Of a stretch of DNA of 64,000 nucleotides, positions 44,838 to 52,277 are shown piece after piece (position 1 is the stretch's first letter; every line of letters begins with the position of its first letter). The DNA is taken from the NCBI GenBank assembly GCA_910575565.1, contig CAJTFL010000009.1, positions 63,197 through 127,196 on the forward strand, given 5' to 3'. The notes under the pieces were generated by a model that searched no databases, was not told where the DNA came from, and was given only the letters and a program-made list of their open reading frames with translations. The DNA is from Lachnospiraceae bacterium. Its GTDB lineage: Bacteria; Bacillota; Clostridia; Lachnospirales; Lachnospiraceae. A program made the position numbers and the translations under genes.

Positions 44838-46322
44838 GTATTCATTTTCCCTGCCCTTTGGAAAGCTGGGGGAGCTTGCGTATGTCTGATGGAGGATGGC
44901 CGCATAAACATGGGAGGCGTAAAGGCTGCGATCCCAAAGCCTTAGGGAAGCACCGGAAAGGTTTTCAGGGGCATCGGCGGCTTTTGCGATCAGGGGAATG
45001 GTTCCCTGCTCCTTGATTAACCTTAGCAGAGGGGCGGACTGGCGTTTAAAGCCGAGAATCCTGGCGTAAGGGCAGCCGGATCGGCGCCAGGCATCCATGT
45101 CCTCCCGGCGGATGCCTAAAAGGATGTGGAGCAGCCCACGGCTTGCGCGGGTGTAGGTATACTGACGGGTTTTTAAGGCCTTAGCCCTTTCCGAAAAGGA
45201 AAGGAAGGAAAGGCCATGGCCCTTTAACCGCCCCTCCAGCTCCGGGGAGATATCGGAAAATTCCTGGAAATCTCCCCCTTTTTCCATGCATTCCAGGATC
45301 CGGCAGGTTAAAAGGGCGGAAAAATCGTCGGGGCAGAGGGGGAAAAAGCCTTCATTAAAGCCGTTTTCCTTGTTTTCCGAAATGCTTCCCGCCTTATAGA
45401 AAGGATGGAGGCTTTCGGGAATCTGGGATAAAAGGGACTGGGAAGCCTTAAAGGCCGGGCCGGGGGATGCCTGGCGGATTTGCGGCAGGCTTTCGGTGAC
45501 GGCTTTCCGGAGGGCGGAGGCGGAGGCGTAGCTGTGGCCATTGCTGTGGCCGCTGCCGTAACCACTGCCGTGGCCGTTGATGCAGTCGTAGCCGTAACCA
45601 CTGCTGCTGTAGTTGCTGCGGTAGCTGCCTGACGGTTGATTTGGCCCGTTTGTTTTTCCCGTGGAATGTAAGTTTTCATCGTCCTTTAAGGCCAAAGGGC
45701 GGCGGTAAGGAGAGATATCCGGGATTTCCAGGTTATGGTAGCCCAGTCCCTGCCGCCTGACGGCAATCGGCTCCATGGCGCTTTTCTGCCGGAGCATGGC
45801 CTTTAAATATTCGGTTCCTAAAAGGCCGTTTGGCTCCTGGATGGCCTTTAAGCCTTTTTCGGAAAGGCTGGAGCATTTAAGGGCCGCCATCCTGGCCTGA
45901 GGATAGGAAAAGCCAAGGCGAAGCTTTTCCTTTAACAGGCTGGAAAAAGAGGGCGGTTCCTCTGCCAGGATCCGGGCGGCTTCCGTAAGCGCCCCCAAAT
46001 CTTCGCTTTCGCTGCCGAAGGACAGGAAGGAAACGCAGCCTAAGCCTTCCAGCAGGGATACGGCTCCAAGGGCAAAGTCCTCGGCGCTTCCTGTGGCAAA
46101 AGGAGCGGGAAGCTCCAGCACTAAATCTGCCCCGGAAAGGAGAGCCATGCGGGCGCGCAAAGCCTTGGAAAATAAGGCAGGCTCCCCCCGCTGGACGAAA
46201 TCCCCGCTCATGGCGACGACGATGTATTTGGCGTTTGTCCTGCGTTTTGTCTCTTCGATATGGTATTGGTGTCCCCGGTGGAAGGGGTTGTATTCGGCGA
46301 TAATTCCTGTGGCTATTGCCAT
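44814..46322 (-). CDS. tmcAL: tRNA(Met) cytidine acetate ligase (YlbM family)
   Basis: A 502-residue nucleotidyltransferase-fold protein. The HxGH-type motif is in GIIAEYNPFHRGHQYH; VAMSGDFVQRGEPALFSK and GADLVLELPAPFATGSAEDFA follow. TmcAL makes N4-acetylcytidine at the wobble position of elongator tRNA-Met from acetate and ATP. The family length is about 400; here a Gly/Ser/Tyr/His/Asn-rich insertion (about residues 212-266, nucleotides 45525-45689) lies before the conserved YASASALRKAV segment. C-terminal SFSERAKALKTRQYTYTRASRGLLHILLGI is typical. A CDS-long antisense frame over the insertion is a composition artefact. acetyl-CoA/acetate genes follow divergently. Confidence 0.88.
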   Translation of the reverse strand: MAIATGIIAEYNPFHRGHQYHIEETKRRTNAKYIVVAMSGDFVQRGEPALFSKALRARMALLSGADLVLELPAPFATGSAEDFALGAVSLLEGLGCVSFLSFGSESEDLGALTEAARILAEEPPSFSSLLKEKLRLGFSYPQARMAALKCSSLSEKGLKAIQEPNGLLGTEYLKAMLRQKSAMEPIAVRRQGLGYHNLEIPDISPYRRPLALKDDENLHSTGKTNGPNQPSGSYRSNYSSSGYGYDCINGHGSGYGSGHSNGHSYASASALRKAVTESLPQIRQASPGPAFKASQSLLSQIPESLHPFYKAGSISENKENGFNEGFFPLCPDDFSALLTCRILECMEKGGDFQEFSDISPELEGRLKGHGLSFLSFSERAKALKTRQYTYTRASRGLLHILLGIRREDMDAWRRSGCPYARILGFKRQSAPLLRLIKEQGTIPLIAKAADAPENLSGASLRLWDRSLYASHVYAAILHQTYASSPSFPKGRENEYSRPLVIL

Positions 46323-46516
46323 ATGGCTTCCCTTCTGCCGCTTTATGCGGCGGCGCGTGAGTTTAGCGCGGTGTTTTTGGTTATTATAACCTAGGGAGGG
46401 GATTTCGTAAATGGGCGGGAGATGAACGGGCGGTAAATTTTAATGAACGAAAATATTCTTTCACCTCAATCCCCATTATGTTTTGTAAAAAATGCAAATT
46501 TCTTTCCCTGCAAGGC

Positions 46517-46545
46517 TTGAAAAAATATTGGAAAGCACCTAGAAT
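46517..46545 (+). promoter_or_regulatory. Promoter of pduL-ackA
   Basis: TTGAAA (46517-46522), a 17-bp spacer and TAGAAT (46540-46545), about 60 nt before the PduL start. The rest of the 282-bp divergent region to tmcAL shows no other clear element. Confidence 0.65.
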
Positions 46546-46607
46546 AGATAACAGGAGCCGGCAAAAGCTGGCGATAATCGATTAAAAAGGATAGGAGAAT
46601 AAGAGTG

Positions 46608-47177
46608 ATGAAATTTTTAGTTGAAACATCTGCACGCCACGTACACGTAACCAAGGAGGATTTAGCGACGTTATTTGGCGAAGGCTATGAGCTGACCCCA
46701 AAGAAAGACCTTTCCCAGCCAGGCCAGTTTGCCTGTGAGGAGAGGGTAACGGTAGTAGGGCCGAAGCGGGAGCTGAAAGGTGTTTCCATTTTAGGGCCGT
46801 GCCGCAAGGCTACCCAGGTAGAGCTATCTCTGACGGATGCCCGTTCCATCGGCGTTGCCGCCCCCATCAGGGAATCCGGCGATCTGGAAGGCAGTGCTCC
46901 CTGTAAGCTGATTGGGCCTAAGGGCGAGGTTGAGATTGCCCAGGGCGTGATCGCGGCGAAGCGCCATATCCATGCCACCAAGGCAGATGCCCAGGCTCTT
47001 GGGGTAGACAATGGCGAGATCGTGTCCGTTAAGGTGGATACTGACGGCAGGAGCTTGGTTTTCGGCGATGTGGTTGTGCGGGTAAGCGACAGCTATGCCC
47101 TGGCCATGCATATTGACACGGACGAGTCCAACGCTGCTGGCTGCGGCAGGGAAGTATACGGGGAAATCGTGAAATAA
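46608..47177 (+). CDS. pduL: Phosphate acyltransferase, PduL type
   Basis: A PduL phosphotransacylase of 189 residues that converts acetyl- or propanoyl-CoA and phosphate to the acyl phosphate and CoA. It uses two zinc ions bound by His residues visible in ETSARHVHVTKED and AAKRHIHATKADA; the conserved LTPKKDLSQPGQFACEERV is present. No N-terminal targeting extension for a microcompartment is seen. It lies 45 nt before ackA and so stands in for Pta in an acetate-ATP pathway. I prefer ATG 46608 (9 nt from AGGAGA) over GTG 46605. Confidence 0.93.
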   Translation: MKFLVETSARHVHVTKEDLATLFGEGYELTPKKDLSQPGQFACEERVTVVGPKRELKGVSILGPCRKATQVELSLTDARSIGVAAPIRESGDLEGSAPCKLIGPKGEVEIAQGVIAAKRHIHATKADAQALGVDNGEIVSVKVDTDGRSLVFGDVVVRVSDSYALAMHIDTDESNAAGCGREVYGEIVK

Positions 47178-47222
47178 TCTTATAAATTTTGGGACAGGAA
47201 ACTGAGAAGGAGACAGATTAAG

Positions 47223-48419
47223 ATGAAAATTTTAGTTGTTAACTGTGGCAGTTCTTCATTAAAGTATCAGCTGATCGATATGGCGGATGAGGGCGTTATC
47301 GCGAAAGGCTTATGTGAAAGGATCGGCATCGAAGGCTCCAAGCTGACCCATCAGCCTGCCGGGAAGGATAAATACGAATTGGAAAGCCCTATGCCGGATC
47401 ATACCGTTGCCATTAAGATGGTTATGGAAGCCCTTCAGGATAAGGATCACGGGGTAATTGCCAGCACCGATGAGATTTCCGCCATCGGCCACCGGGTACT
47501 CCACGGCGGGACCACCTACAGCGAATCCATCGTGGTAAATGAGGACGTAAAGAAGGTCATCCGGGACTGCTTTGACTTAGGCCCTCTCCACAATCCGGCA
47601 AACTTAATGGGAATCGAGGCCTGCGAGGCGGCTATGCCGGGAAAGCCAAACGTGGCGGTATGGGATACCGGCTTTGGCATGGCAATGCCGGAAAAAGCGT
47701 ATATGTACGCGATTCCCCATGAGTATTATGAGAAGTACGGCCTGCGCCGCTACGGCTTCCACGGAACCAGCCATATGTTCGTATCCGGCGAAGCCATTAA
47801 ATTCGGCGGCCTGGATCCCAAAGAGGCAAAGGTGATTGTATGTCACTTAGGGAACGGCGCCAGCATCTCCGCATCCATCGGCGGGAAGTGTGTGGATACC
47901 TCCATGGGCTTAACCCCATTGGAAGGCCTGATTATGGGAACCAGGAGCGGCGACGTGGATCCGGCGGTTATCCAGTATATCTGCAATAAAGAAGGCAAGG
48001 ATGTGAATGAGGTATTAAATATCCTGAATAAGAAGTCCGGCGTCCTGGGCATGAGCGGCGGCGTATCCAGCGATTTCCGGGATATCGAGGCGGCTAAGAA
48101 GGGAGGCAACCATCTGGCAGAGGTGGCTATGGATGCCTTTGTCTACCGTGTGGCGAAATATATCGGCGCTTACGCCGCGGCTATGAACGGCGTGGATGCC
48201 ATCGCCTTTACCGCCGGGGTAGGGGAAAATGACAAGGCCTCCAGGAAGGCGATCTGCAGCTATTTAGGCTACTTAGGCGTTAAGATTGATGATGCGGCCA
48301 ATGATGTGAGAGGGAAGAACGCGGTGATCTCCGCGGCGGATTCCAAAGTAAAGGTTATGCTGATCCCCACCAATGAGGAACTGGCTATCGCAAGGGAAAC
48401 CAAGCGGTTAACCCAGTAG
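47223..48419 (+). CDS. ackA: Acetate kinase
   Basis: A 398-residue ASKHA-fold kinase that makes ATP and acetate from acetyl phosphate. Signatures are ILVVNCGSSSLKYQLID (N-terminal phosphate loop), IGHRVLHGG, the second family signature in YGFHGTSHMFVS, VCHLGNGASISA and TRSGDVDPAVI. Length is standard. GAAGGAGA precedes the ATG. With PduL directly upstream it forms the substrate-level phosphorylation step of fermentation. A run of sequence without features (about 48420-48475) follows before the next promoter. Confidence 0.97.
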   Translation: MKILVVNCGSSSLKYQLIDMADEGVIAKGLCERIGIEGSKLTHQPAGKDKYELESPMPDHTVAIKMVMEALQDKDHGVIASTDEISAIGHRVLHGGTTYSESIVVNEDVKKVIRDCFDLGPLHNPANLMGIEACEAAMPGKPNVAVWDTGFGMAMPEKAYMYAIPHEYYEKYGLRRYGFHGTSHMFVSGEAIKFGGLDPKEAKVIVCHLGNGASISASIGGKCVDTSMGLTPLEGLIMGTRSGDVDPAVIQYICNKEGKDVNEVLNILNKKSGVLGMSGGVSSDFRDIEAAKKGGNHLAEVAMDAFVYRVAKYIGAYAAAMNGVDAIAFTAGVGENDKASRKAICSYLGYLGVKIDDAANDVRGKNAVISAADSKVKVMLIPTNEELAIARETKRLTQ

Positions 48420-48477
48420 CTACATGGCTTAAGCGGCTTTTATTGTTGATTAAGCTGTGAAGTTGCCCAAAATCTTG

Positions 48478-48506
48478 TTGACAAATATTGTGCCGGTATG
48501 TATAAT
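48478..48506 (+). promoter_or_regulatory. Consensus sigma-A promoter of yceD-rpmF
   Basis: TTGACA (48478-48483), a 17-bp spacer and TATAAT (48501-48506) are a perfect match. The start codon of the DUF177 gene is 30 nt downstream. Confidence 0.9.
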
Positions 48507-48535
48507 ACTTAAGGTGCGTATTAGGAGTATTTAAT

Positions 48536-49063
48536 ATGCTGATTCACTTATCGGAGTTGTTTTCCTGCCAGGGAAAAGAGAAGACCTATACCCAGAGTCT
48601 TGAGATGGAGCATTTTCATGGCCCCTTAGGGGACTATGAGATTGCCGAAAAGGAACCGGCGGTTCTTCAGATTACCCACCTTAAGGAACGGAAGCTGAAG
48701 GTGCGGGGAGAAGTGCGTCTTACGCTGATGATCCCCTGCGGCCGCTGCTTGGAACCGGTAGGCGTGCCTTTCCATCTGACGATAGAAGAAGAGCTGGATA
48801 TGAACCAGAGCCATGAGGATCGGGTAGAAGCGTTGGACGAACAACCCTATATAAGCGGTTATGACTTGGATGTTGACCAGCTGGTAAGCGGCGAGCTGAT
48901 GGCAAACCTTCCCATGAAGGTGCTCTGCAAAGAGGACTGTAAGGGGATTTGCCCGCAGTGCGGCAGAAACCTTAACCTTGGGGAATGCGGGTGCGAAAAA
49001 GACCCGGCGGATCCCAGGATGGCGGCTATCCAGGATATTTTCAAACAGTTTAAGGAGGTGTAA
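48536..49063 (+). CDS. yceD: YceD/DUF177 family 23S rRNA accumulation protein
   Basis: A 175-residue DUF177 protein, linked to 23S rRNA accumulation and ribosome assembly in studied bacteria and plants. Family segments are LRGEV-like KVRGEVRLTLMIPCGRCLEP and the C-terminal cysteine cluster CKEDCKGICPQCGRNLNLGECGC, which likely binds zinc. The pairing with rpmF four bases downstream is conserved in many bacteria. AGGAG lies 8 nt before the ATG. Confidence 0.92.
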   Translation: MLIHLSELFSCQGKEKTYTQSLEMEHFHGPLGDYEIAEKEPAVLQITHLKERKLKVRGEVRLTLMIPCGRCLEPVGVPFHLTIEEELDMNQSHEDRVEALDEQPYISGYDLDVDQLVSGELMANLPMKVLCKEDCKGICPQCGRNLNLGECGCEKDPADPRMAAIQDIFKQFKEV

Positions 49064-49067
49064 ACGT

Positions 49068-49250
49068 ATGTCTATCTGTCCAAAAAATAAATCTTCAAAA
49101 GCCAGAAGGGACAGCCGCAGGGCGAACTGGAAGATGAGCGTTCCGAATCTGGTAAAGTGCTCAAAGTGCGGAGCCCTGATGATGTCCCACAGGGTATGCA
49201 AGGCTTGCGGGAGCTATAACAAGCGTGAGATCATTAAGGTGGAAGATTAA
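49068..49250 (+). CDS. rpmF: 50S ribosomal protein L32
   Basis: A 60-residue ribosomal protein. The sequence begins MSICPKNKSSKARRDSRRAN and has the zinc-binding pairs CSKCG and CKACG, so it is the zinc-containing C+ form. AAGGAGG lies 9 nt before ATG 49068 and overlaps the upstream stop. It completes a two-gene operon with yceD. Confidence 0.97.
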   Translation: MSICPKNKSSKARRDSRRANWKMSVPNLVKCSKCGALMMSHRVCKACGSYNKREIIKVED

Positions 49251-49289
49251 GATTTGAAAAATCGTCAAAACTGAAAAAGCTAGAAAACT

Positions 49290-49322
49290 AAGGGCTTCTG
49301 GGGTTATTCCTCAGGAGCCTTT
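49290..49322 (+). terminator. Probable terminator after rpmF
   Basis: AAGGGCTTCTGGGG pairs with CCTCAGGAGCCTTT (14 pairs including G-U) around a 5-nt loop. The T-run is short (three T), so efficiency is uncertain. The same bases lie in an open frame (49284-49424, ending VYIELP) that may be a gene fragment. Confidence 0.55.
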
Positions 49323-49438
49323 AATGCATTGAGTATTGATTTAGAAGCTGAAAAGACATATATTTTAAGCATTGAATATAAAAATGGTTTTTGTGAATAT
49401 GAGGTATATATAGAGCTGCCTTGAATTAATTGTAATGC

Positions 49439-50032
49439 AGGGATATCAAAAGCAAGAAGGATGTGCTTACTTTGTTGCTATGCCTTAGATATTTGTCCTT
49501 TGATGAAAGGACTTCAGAAGTATTTATCCCGAATCAGGAGATTGCCAGAGAGTTTATAAGATCCGTCAAAGCAGGAGGATGGGACGGACTTGTGCAGGCG
49601 CTAAAGCGTTCGGATGGACTGCTTAAAAGCACCTGGGAACTGGGTGGGGAAATCGTTGCCCAGGGAGTGGCCGCAATTCACAATGAGACGGCCTCCATGC
49701 TCAAATACAACAATGAGAATTCCCTTACTTGTACGGTTCTAATGGCATATTACAGCGCAAAAGCTTATTATATGAATCCGCTTCTGGAATTGCCATCGGG
49801 GAAAGGATTTGCGGATGTGGTATATCTGCCAAAACGGGATATGGACAGACCAGCCCTGGTGGTGGAATTGAAATGGGATCAGTCAGCCAAAGGAGCTATC
49901 GCTCAGATTAAAGACAAGCAGTATGCAGCCTGGCTGGAGGGATATACAGGGAAGATCCTTTTGGTAGGAATCAGTTATGACGAGAAGAAAGGTCATGCTT
50001 GTGTGATTGAGGAATATAACCCCAATATTTAA
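49439..50032 (+). pseudogene. C-terminal fragment of an AAA-ATPase/PD-(D/E)XK nuclease protein
   Basis: The sequence matches the last third of the AAA-ATPase-like (PF09820) plus PDDEXK_9 proteins common in Lachnospiraceae. It has DIKSKKDVLTLLLCLRYLSFD at the domain border, NENSLTCTVLMAYYSAKAYY, LPSGKGFADVVYLPKR and the nuclease core PALVVELKWDQSAKGAIAQIKDKQY, whose E-x-K pair is intact. The whole N-terminal ATPase domain is missing: in-frame TAA lies at 49433-49435 and nothing upstream continues the homology. GTG 49463 could start a 189-residue product but lacks a clear ribosome site. I read it as a truncated remnant, although an expressed stand-alone nuclease domain is not excluded. Confidence 0.75.
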
Positions 50033-50140
50033 AATGAAATCGTCTTGCGTGATGTGAATAGGGAATGGTGATGATATTTTGACGGAGCTGCATGGGGAAA
50101 AAAGGATTAATATTTTGAGTGAAAACAGGGGAGTGGCCAT

Positions 50141-50740
50141 ATGAAGAAAAAGAAAACGATATATGCAGCGGCGCTGGCGCTTTTGGCTGCTGCTTTAGTG
50201 TATCCGTTCAACATCATCCGCACAGGGAAAATGAAGGATGCTTACGGCATCCTCACTCCGGCCATGGATGACGGCGAAAGTTTTCCAGGCGGGACACCGG
50301 CAGGAGAGGAGATTTTTGACGTGCCGGTTCCCTTGGCGCCGGGAGGGGAAATAAGCCCATACGTGGATCAGGTACTAATGCTGGTCAATGTAGAGCGGGG
50401 AAAGGCAGGGCTGGCTCCCCTGGAGAAATCTTCCCAGATAGGAGCCGCGGCAGCGGTGCGGGCGAAAGAGCTTGCCTCGGCCTTTTCCCATACCAGGCCG
50501 GATGGAAGCTCTTACAAGACCGTCCTGGGGCAGGGCGGGATTGCTTACTTAAGCTGCGGTGAGAATGTGGCTTACGGCTACCGGACGCCGGAAGAGGTGA
50601 TGGAGGGATGGATGGACAGCGAAGGGCACAGGGCCAATATCCTGGGAGAGAAATACGGCAGCGTAGGGATAGGGTATTTTAAGGATGGCAGCGGGCAGGC
50701 ATACTGGGCGCAGCTGTTTGTTTCCCCGGAAATAAATTGA
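50141..50740 (+). CDS. CAP-domain (SCP/PR1-like) secreted protein
   Basis: A 199-residue exported protein. It begins MKKKKTIYAAALALLAAALV, a signal peptide or signal anchor. The CAP domain covers about residues 85-195, with VNVERGKAGLAPL, AFSHTRPDGSSY, CGENVAYG and WMDSEGHRANIL, which hold the conserved His/Glu cavity residues. Bacterial CAP proteins are common in sporulating and gut Clostridia but mostly lack a known role. The start is preceded by GGGGAG. It is a single gene after the truncated AAA fragment. Confidence 0.88.
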   Translation: MKKKKTIYAAALALLAAALVYPFNIIRTGKMKDAYGILTPAMDDGESFPGGTPAGEEIFDVPVPLAPGGEISPYVDQVLMLVNVERGKAGLAPLEKSSQIGAAAAVRAKELASAFSHTRPDGSSYKTVLGQGGIAYLSCGENVAYGYRTPEEVMEGWMDSEGHRANILGEKYGSVGIGYFKDGSGQAYWAQLFVSPEIN

Positions 50741-50794
50741 TTTTCTGCGCTGTTTAGGTTATTGAGGCGGTTTGGCTGTCGGTTTGTCAGTTTT

Positions 50795-50824
50795 TTGGAC
50801 AGAATTCCAATAATGTGCTAAACT
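50795..50824 (+). promoter_or_regulatory. Candidate promoter upstream of the GGDEF gene
   Basis: TTGGAC (50795-50800) and TAAACT (50819-50824) are spaced by 18 bp. It is about 400 nt from the cyclase start, so a long leader would result. Between 50830 and 50960 I recognise no known riboswitch class, only a small hairpin (GGCTG/CAGCC near 50944-50958). Confidence 0.35.
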
Positions 50825-50972
50825 ATAAAATGAAATCAGGGCTAAAAGCGCAGAGTGCCTGTGCATTACAGAGATAGCGGTTTGGTTTTAACCTTGGAAT
50901 ATTCTATTCGTTCAGAAAGGCATTAGCGGTACGGAAAAGCTAAGGCTGCCGGACAGCCGGAGGGGGATGTGG

Positions 50973-51116
50973 ATGAGCCAGTTTAAAGTAAAACTACAGG
51001 ATATGAATGCTGCATTCCCTTGCTTATCTTCCCAAGCCATGGTAATATATTCATATAGAGAGGTTGCAAAATACAGTATTTCTACAATATATGGAAAGAG
51101 TTTGCTTGGCTTTTAA
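50973..51116 (+). CDS. Possible 47-residue ORF with strong ribosome site
   Basis: ATG at 50973 follows GGAGGGGG at a good distance. The frame reads MSQFKVKLQDMNAAFP...GKSLLGF and ends in TAA at 51114-51116. I do not recognise it. Its 3' half runs into the large inverted repeat at 51065-51147, so it may be a gene truncated by that element, a leader peptide, or chance. Confidence 0.3.
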   Translation: MSQFKVKLQDMNAAFPCLSSQAMVIYSYREVAKYSISTIYGKSLLGF

Positions 51117-51147
51117 ACCATATATTGCATAAATCAGTTATTTTGCA
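51065..51147. repeat. Large imperfect inverted repeat, about 30-bp arms
   Basis: The left arm (51065-51094) and right arm (51118-51147) are complementary at about 24 of 30 positions. Perfect ends TGCAAAATA/TATTTTGCA and a perfect inner 10-bp CAATATATGG/CCATATATTG surround a 23-nt AT-rich centre. It could be a small miniature transposable element, a regulatory stem-loop, or an operator. Confidence 0.8.
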
Positions 51148-51227
51148 GCATCCACTTCATACAGAAGCAAGCTGCAGGAAATATAAGCAGACGTGAAAAT
51201 AACCTGACCGGAATAAGGAGTGCAGAC

Positions 51228-52145
51228 ATGGAAAAAATATTAGTTGTTGATGATAGCCCTACGCAATCTGCTCAATTAAAAGCCATTTTGGAAGATGATT
51301 ACCATATTACCATTGCCCATACGGCCAAGGAGGGGCTTTCTTATGCAAGTTCCGGGTACTATTCCCTGATCCTGCTGGACGTGGTCATGCCTGGGATGGA
51401 TGGCTTTACGCTGTTGAAAAAGCTTCAGGAAGAAATCATCACCCAGAGCGTCCCGGTGATTTTAATCACAAGCCTTTCTGATATCCAGCATGAGCAGCTG
51501 GGCCTGACTTTGGGGGCGGTAGACTACATATCAAAGCCGTTCCATCCGCTGATTGTCAAGGCCAGGGTGAATACCCACATTAAATTGTACAAATACCGCA
51601 AGCAGGTGGAGCATCAGTCCCTGACGGATCAGCTTACAGGGATTGCCAACAGGCGGCAGCACGACTGCTACAGCATCATTAAGTGGAATGAAGCCTCCCG
51701 CCTCAAGGTTCCCTTTTCTGTTTGTATGTTTGACATTGATTATTTTAAGGTGTATAATGATACCTTTGGCCACCCTGCCGGGGATAAGGTCATTGCCAGC
51801 GTGGCCAGGCTTTTGTCCTCCCATTTGCAGCGCAGCACGGATTTCGTGGCTCGTTATGGGGGAGAGGAATTTGTGGCCTTCTTTTTGGGGGACAGCGCCA
51901 ATAAGGCCTTTGACTATTTAAAGAAGATCCGCAGGGCGGTGGAGGCTCTTCACATTCCCCATTCTCCTGAGGTGTCGCAGTGGGTGACGGTAAGCATCGG
52001 GGGGATTACGCTGATTCCCCAAAGGGAAAATTCCTATGAGGTTTATTTAAAGATTGCCGATACCATGCTTTACGATGCCAAAAAGTTCGGGCGGAACAAG
52101 GTGGTTTGGGCAAACGAGAAAATGGAGCAGTGGTGTGAGGGATAA
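51228..52145 (+). CDS. Response regulator diguanylate cyclase (REC-GGDEF)
   Basis: A 305-residue two-domain protein that makes cyclic di-GMP. Residues 1-125 are a receiver domain with the acidic pair ILVVDDSPT, the phospho-accepting Asp51 in LLDVVMPGMDG and the conserved Lys in ISKPFHP. Residues about 135-300 are a GGDEF domain, with SLTDQLTGIANRR, FDIDYFKVYNDTFGH and the active GGEEF signature in ARYGGEEFVAFF. An RxxD inhibitory site (RSTD) lies five residues before GGEEF, so feedback inhibition is likely. AAGGAG precedes the ATG. Its place just upstream of the flagellar genes suggests control of motility versus attachment. Confidence 0.94.
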   Translation: MEKILVVDDSPTQSAQLKAILEDDYHITIAHTAKEGLSYASSGYYSLILLDVVMPGMDGFTLLKKLQEEIITQSVPVILITSLSDIQHEQLGLTLGAVDYISKPFHPLIVKARVNTHIKLYKYRKQVEHQSLTDQLTGIANRRQHDCYSIIKWNEASRLKVPFSVCMFDIDYFKVYNDTFGHPAGDKVIASVARLLSSHLQRSTDFVARYGGEEFVAFFLGDSANKAFDYLKKIRRAVEALHIPHSPEVSQWVTVSIGGITLIPQRENSYEVYLKIADTMLYDAKKFGRNKVVWANEKMEQWCEG

Positions 52146-52204
52146 GGCGCGGGATGGAAACCTGGCCGTGCCGAAAGAAAAATATGCGGATGCCGGGAGA
52201 TTCC

Positions 52205-52231
52205 TTATTATCCCGGCGAAAAGGCCGATAT
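52205..52231 (+). promoter_or_regulatory. Sigma-28 (SigD)-type promoter candidate
   Basis: GCCGATAT at 52224-52231 is identical to the Bacillus SigD -10 consensus. The -35 position 15 bp upstream reads TTAT, a poor match to TAAA. The start codon of the FliD-like gene is 46 nt downstream, at a typical distance. A 7-bp hairpin (GCCGGGA/TCCCGGC) lies just upstream near 52191-52216. Confidence 0.5.
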
Positions 52232-52277
52232 ATATTATGTATAAAACGGTAGAAAATACCAGAAAGGAGACAGTTTT

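Noticed and set aside
45308..45679. Long minus-strand frame rich in Ala and Thr within tmcAL
   Set aside because: It lies in another frame of the repetitive insertion; tmcAL has clear family motifs in its own frame on both sides.
50830..51000. Possible cyclic di-GMP riboswitch before the GGDEF gene
   Set aside because: The conserved GEMM segments (GGGCAAACC-like and GGGACGCAAAGCC-like) are absent; only a short hairpin is present.
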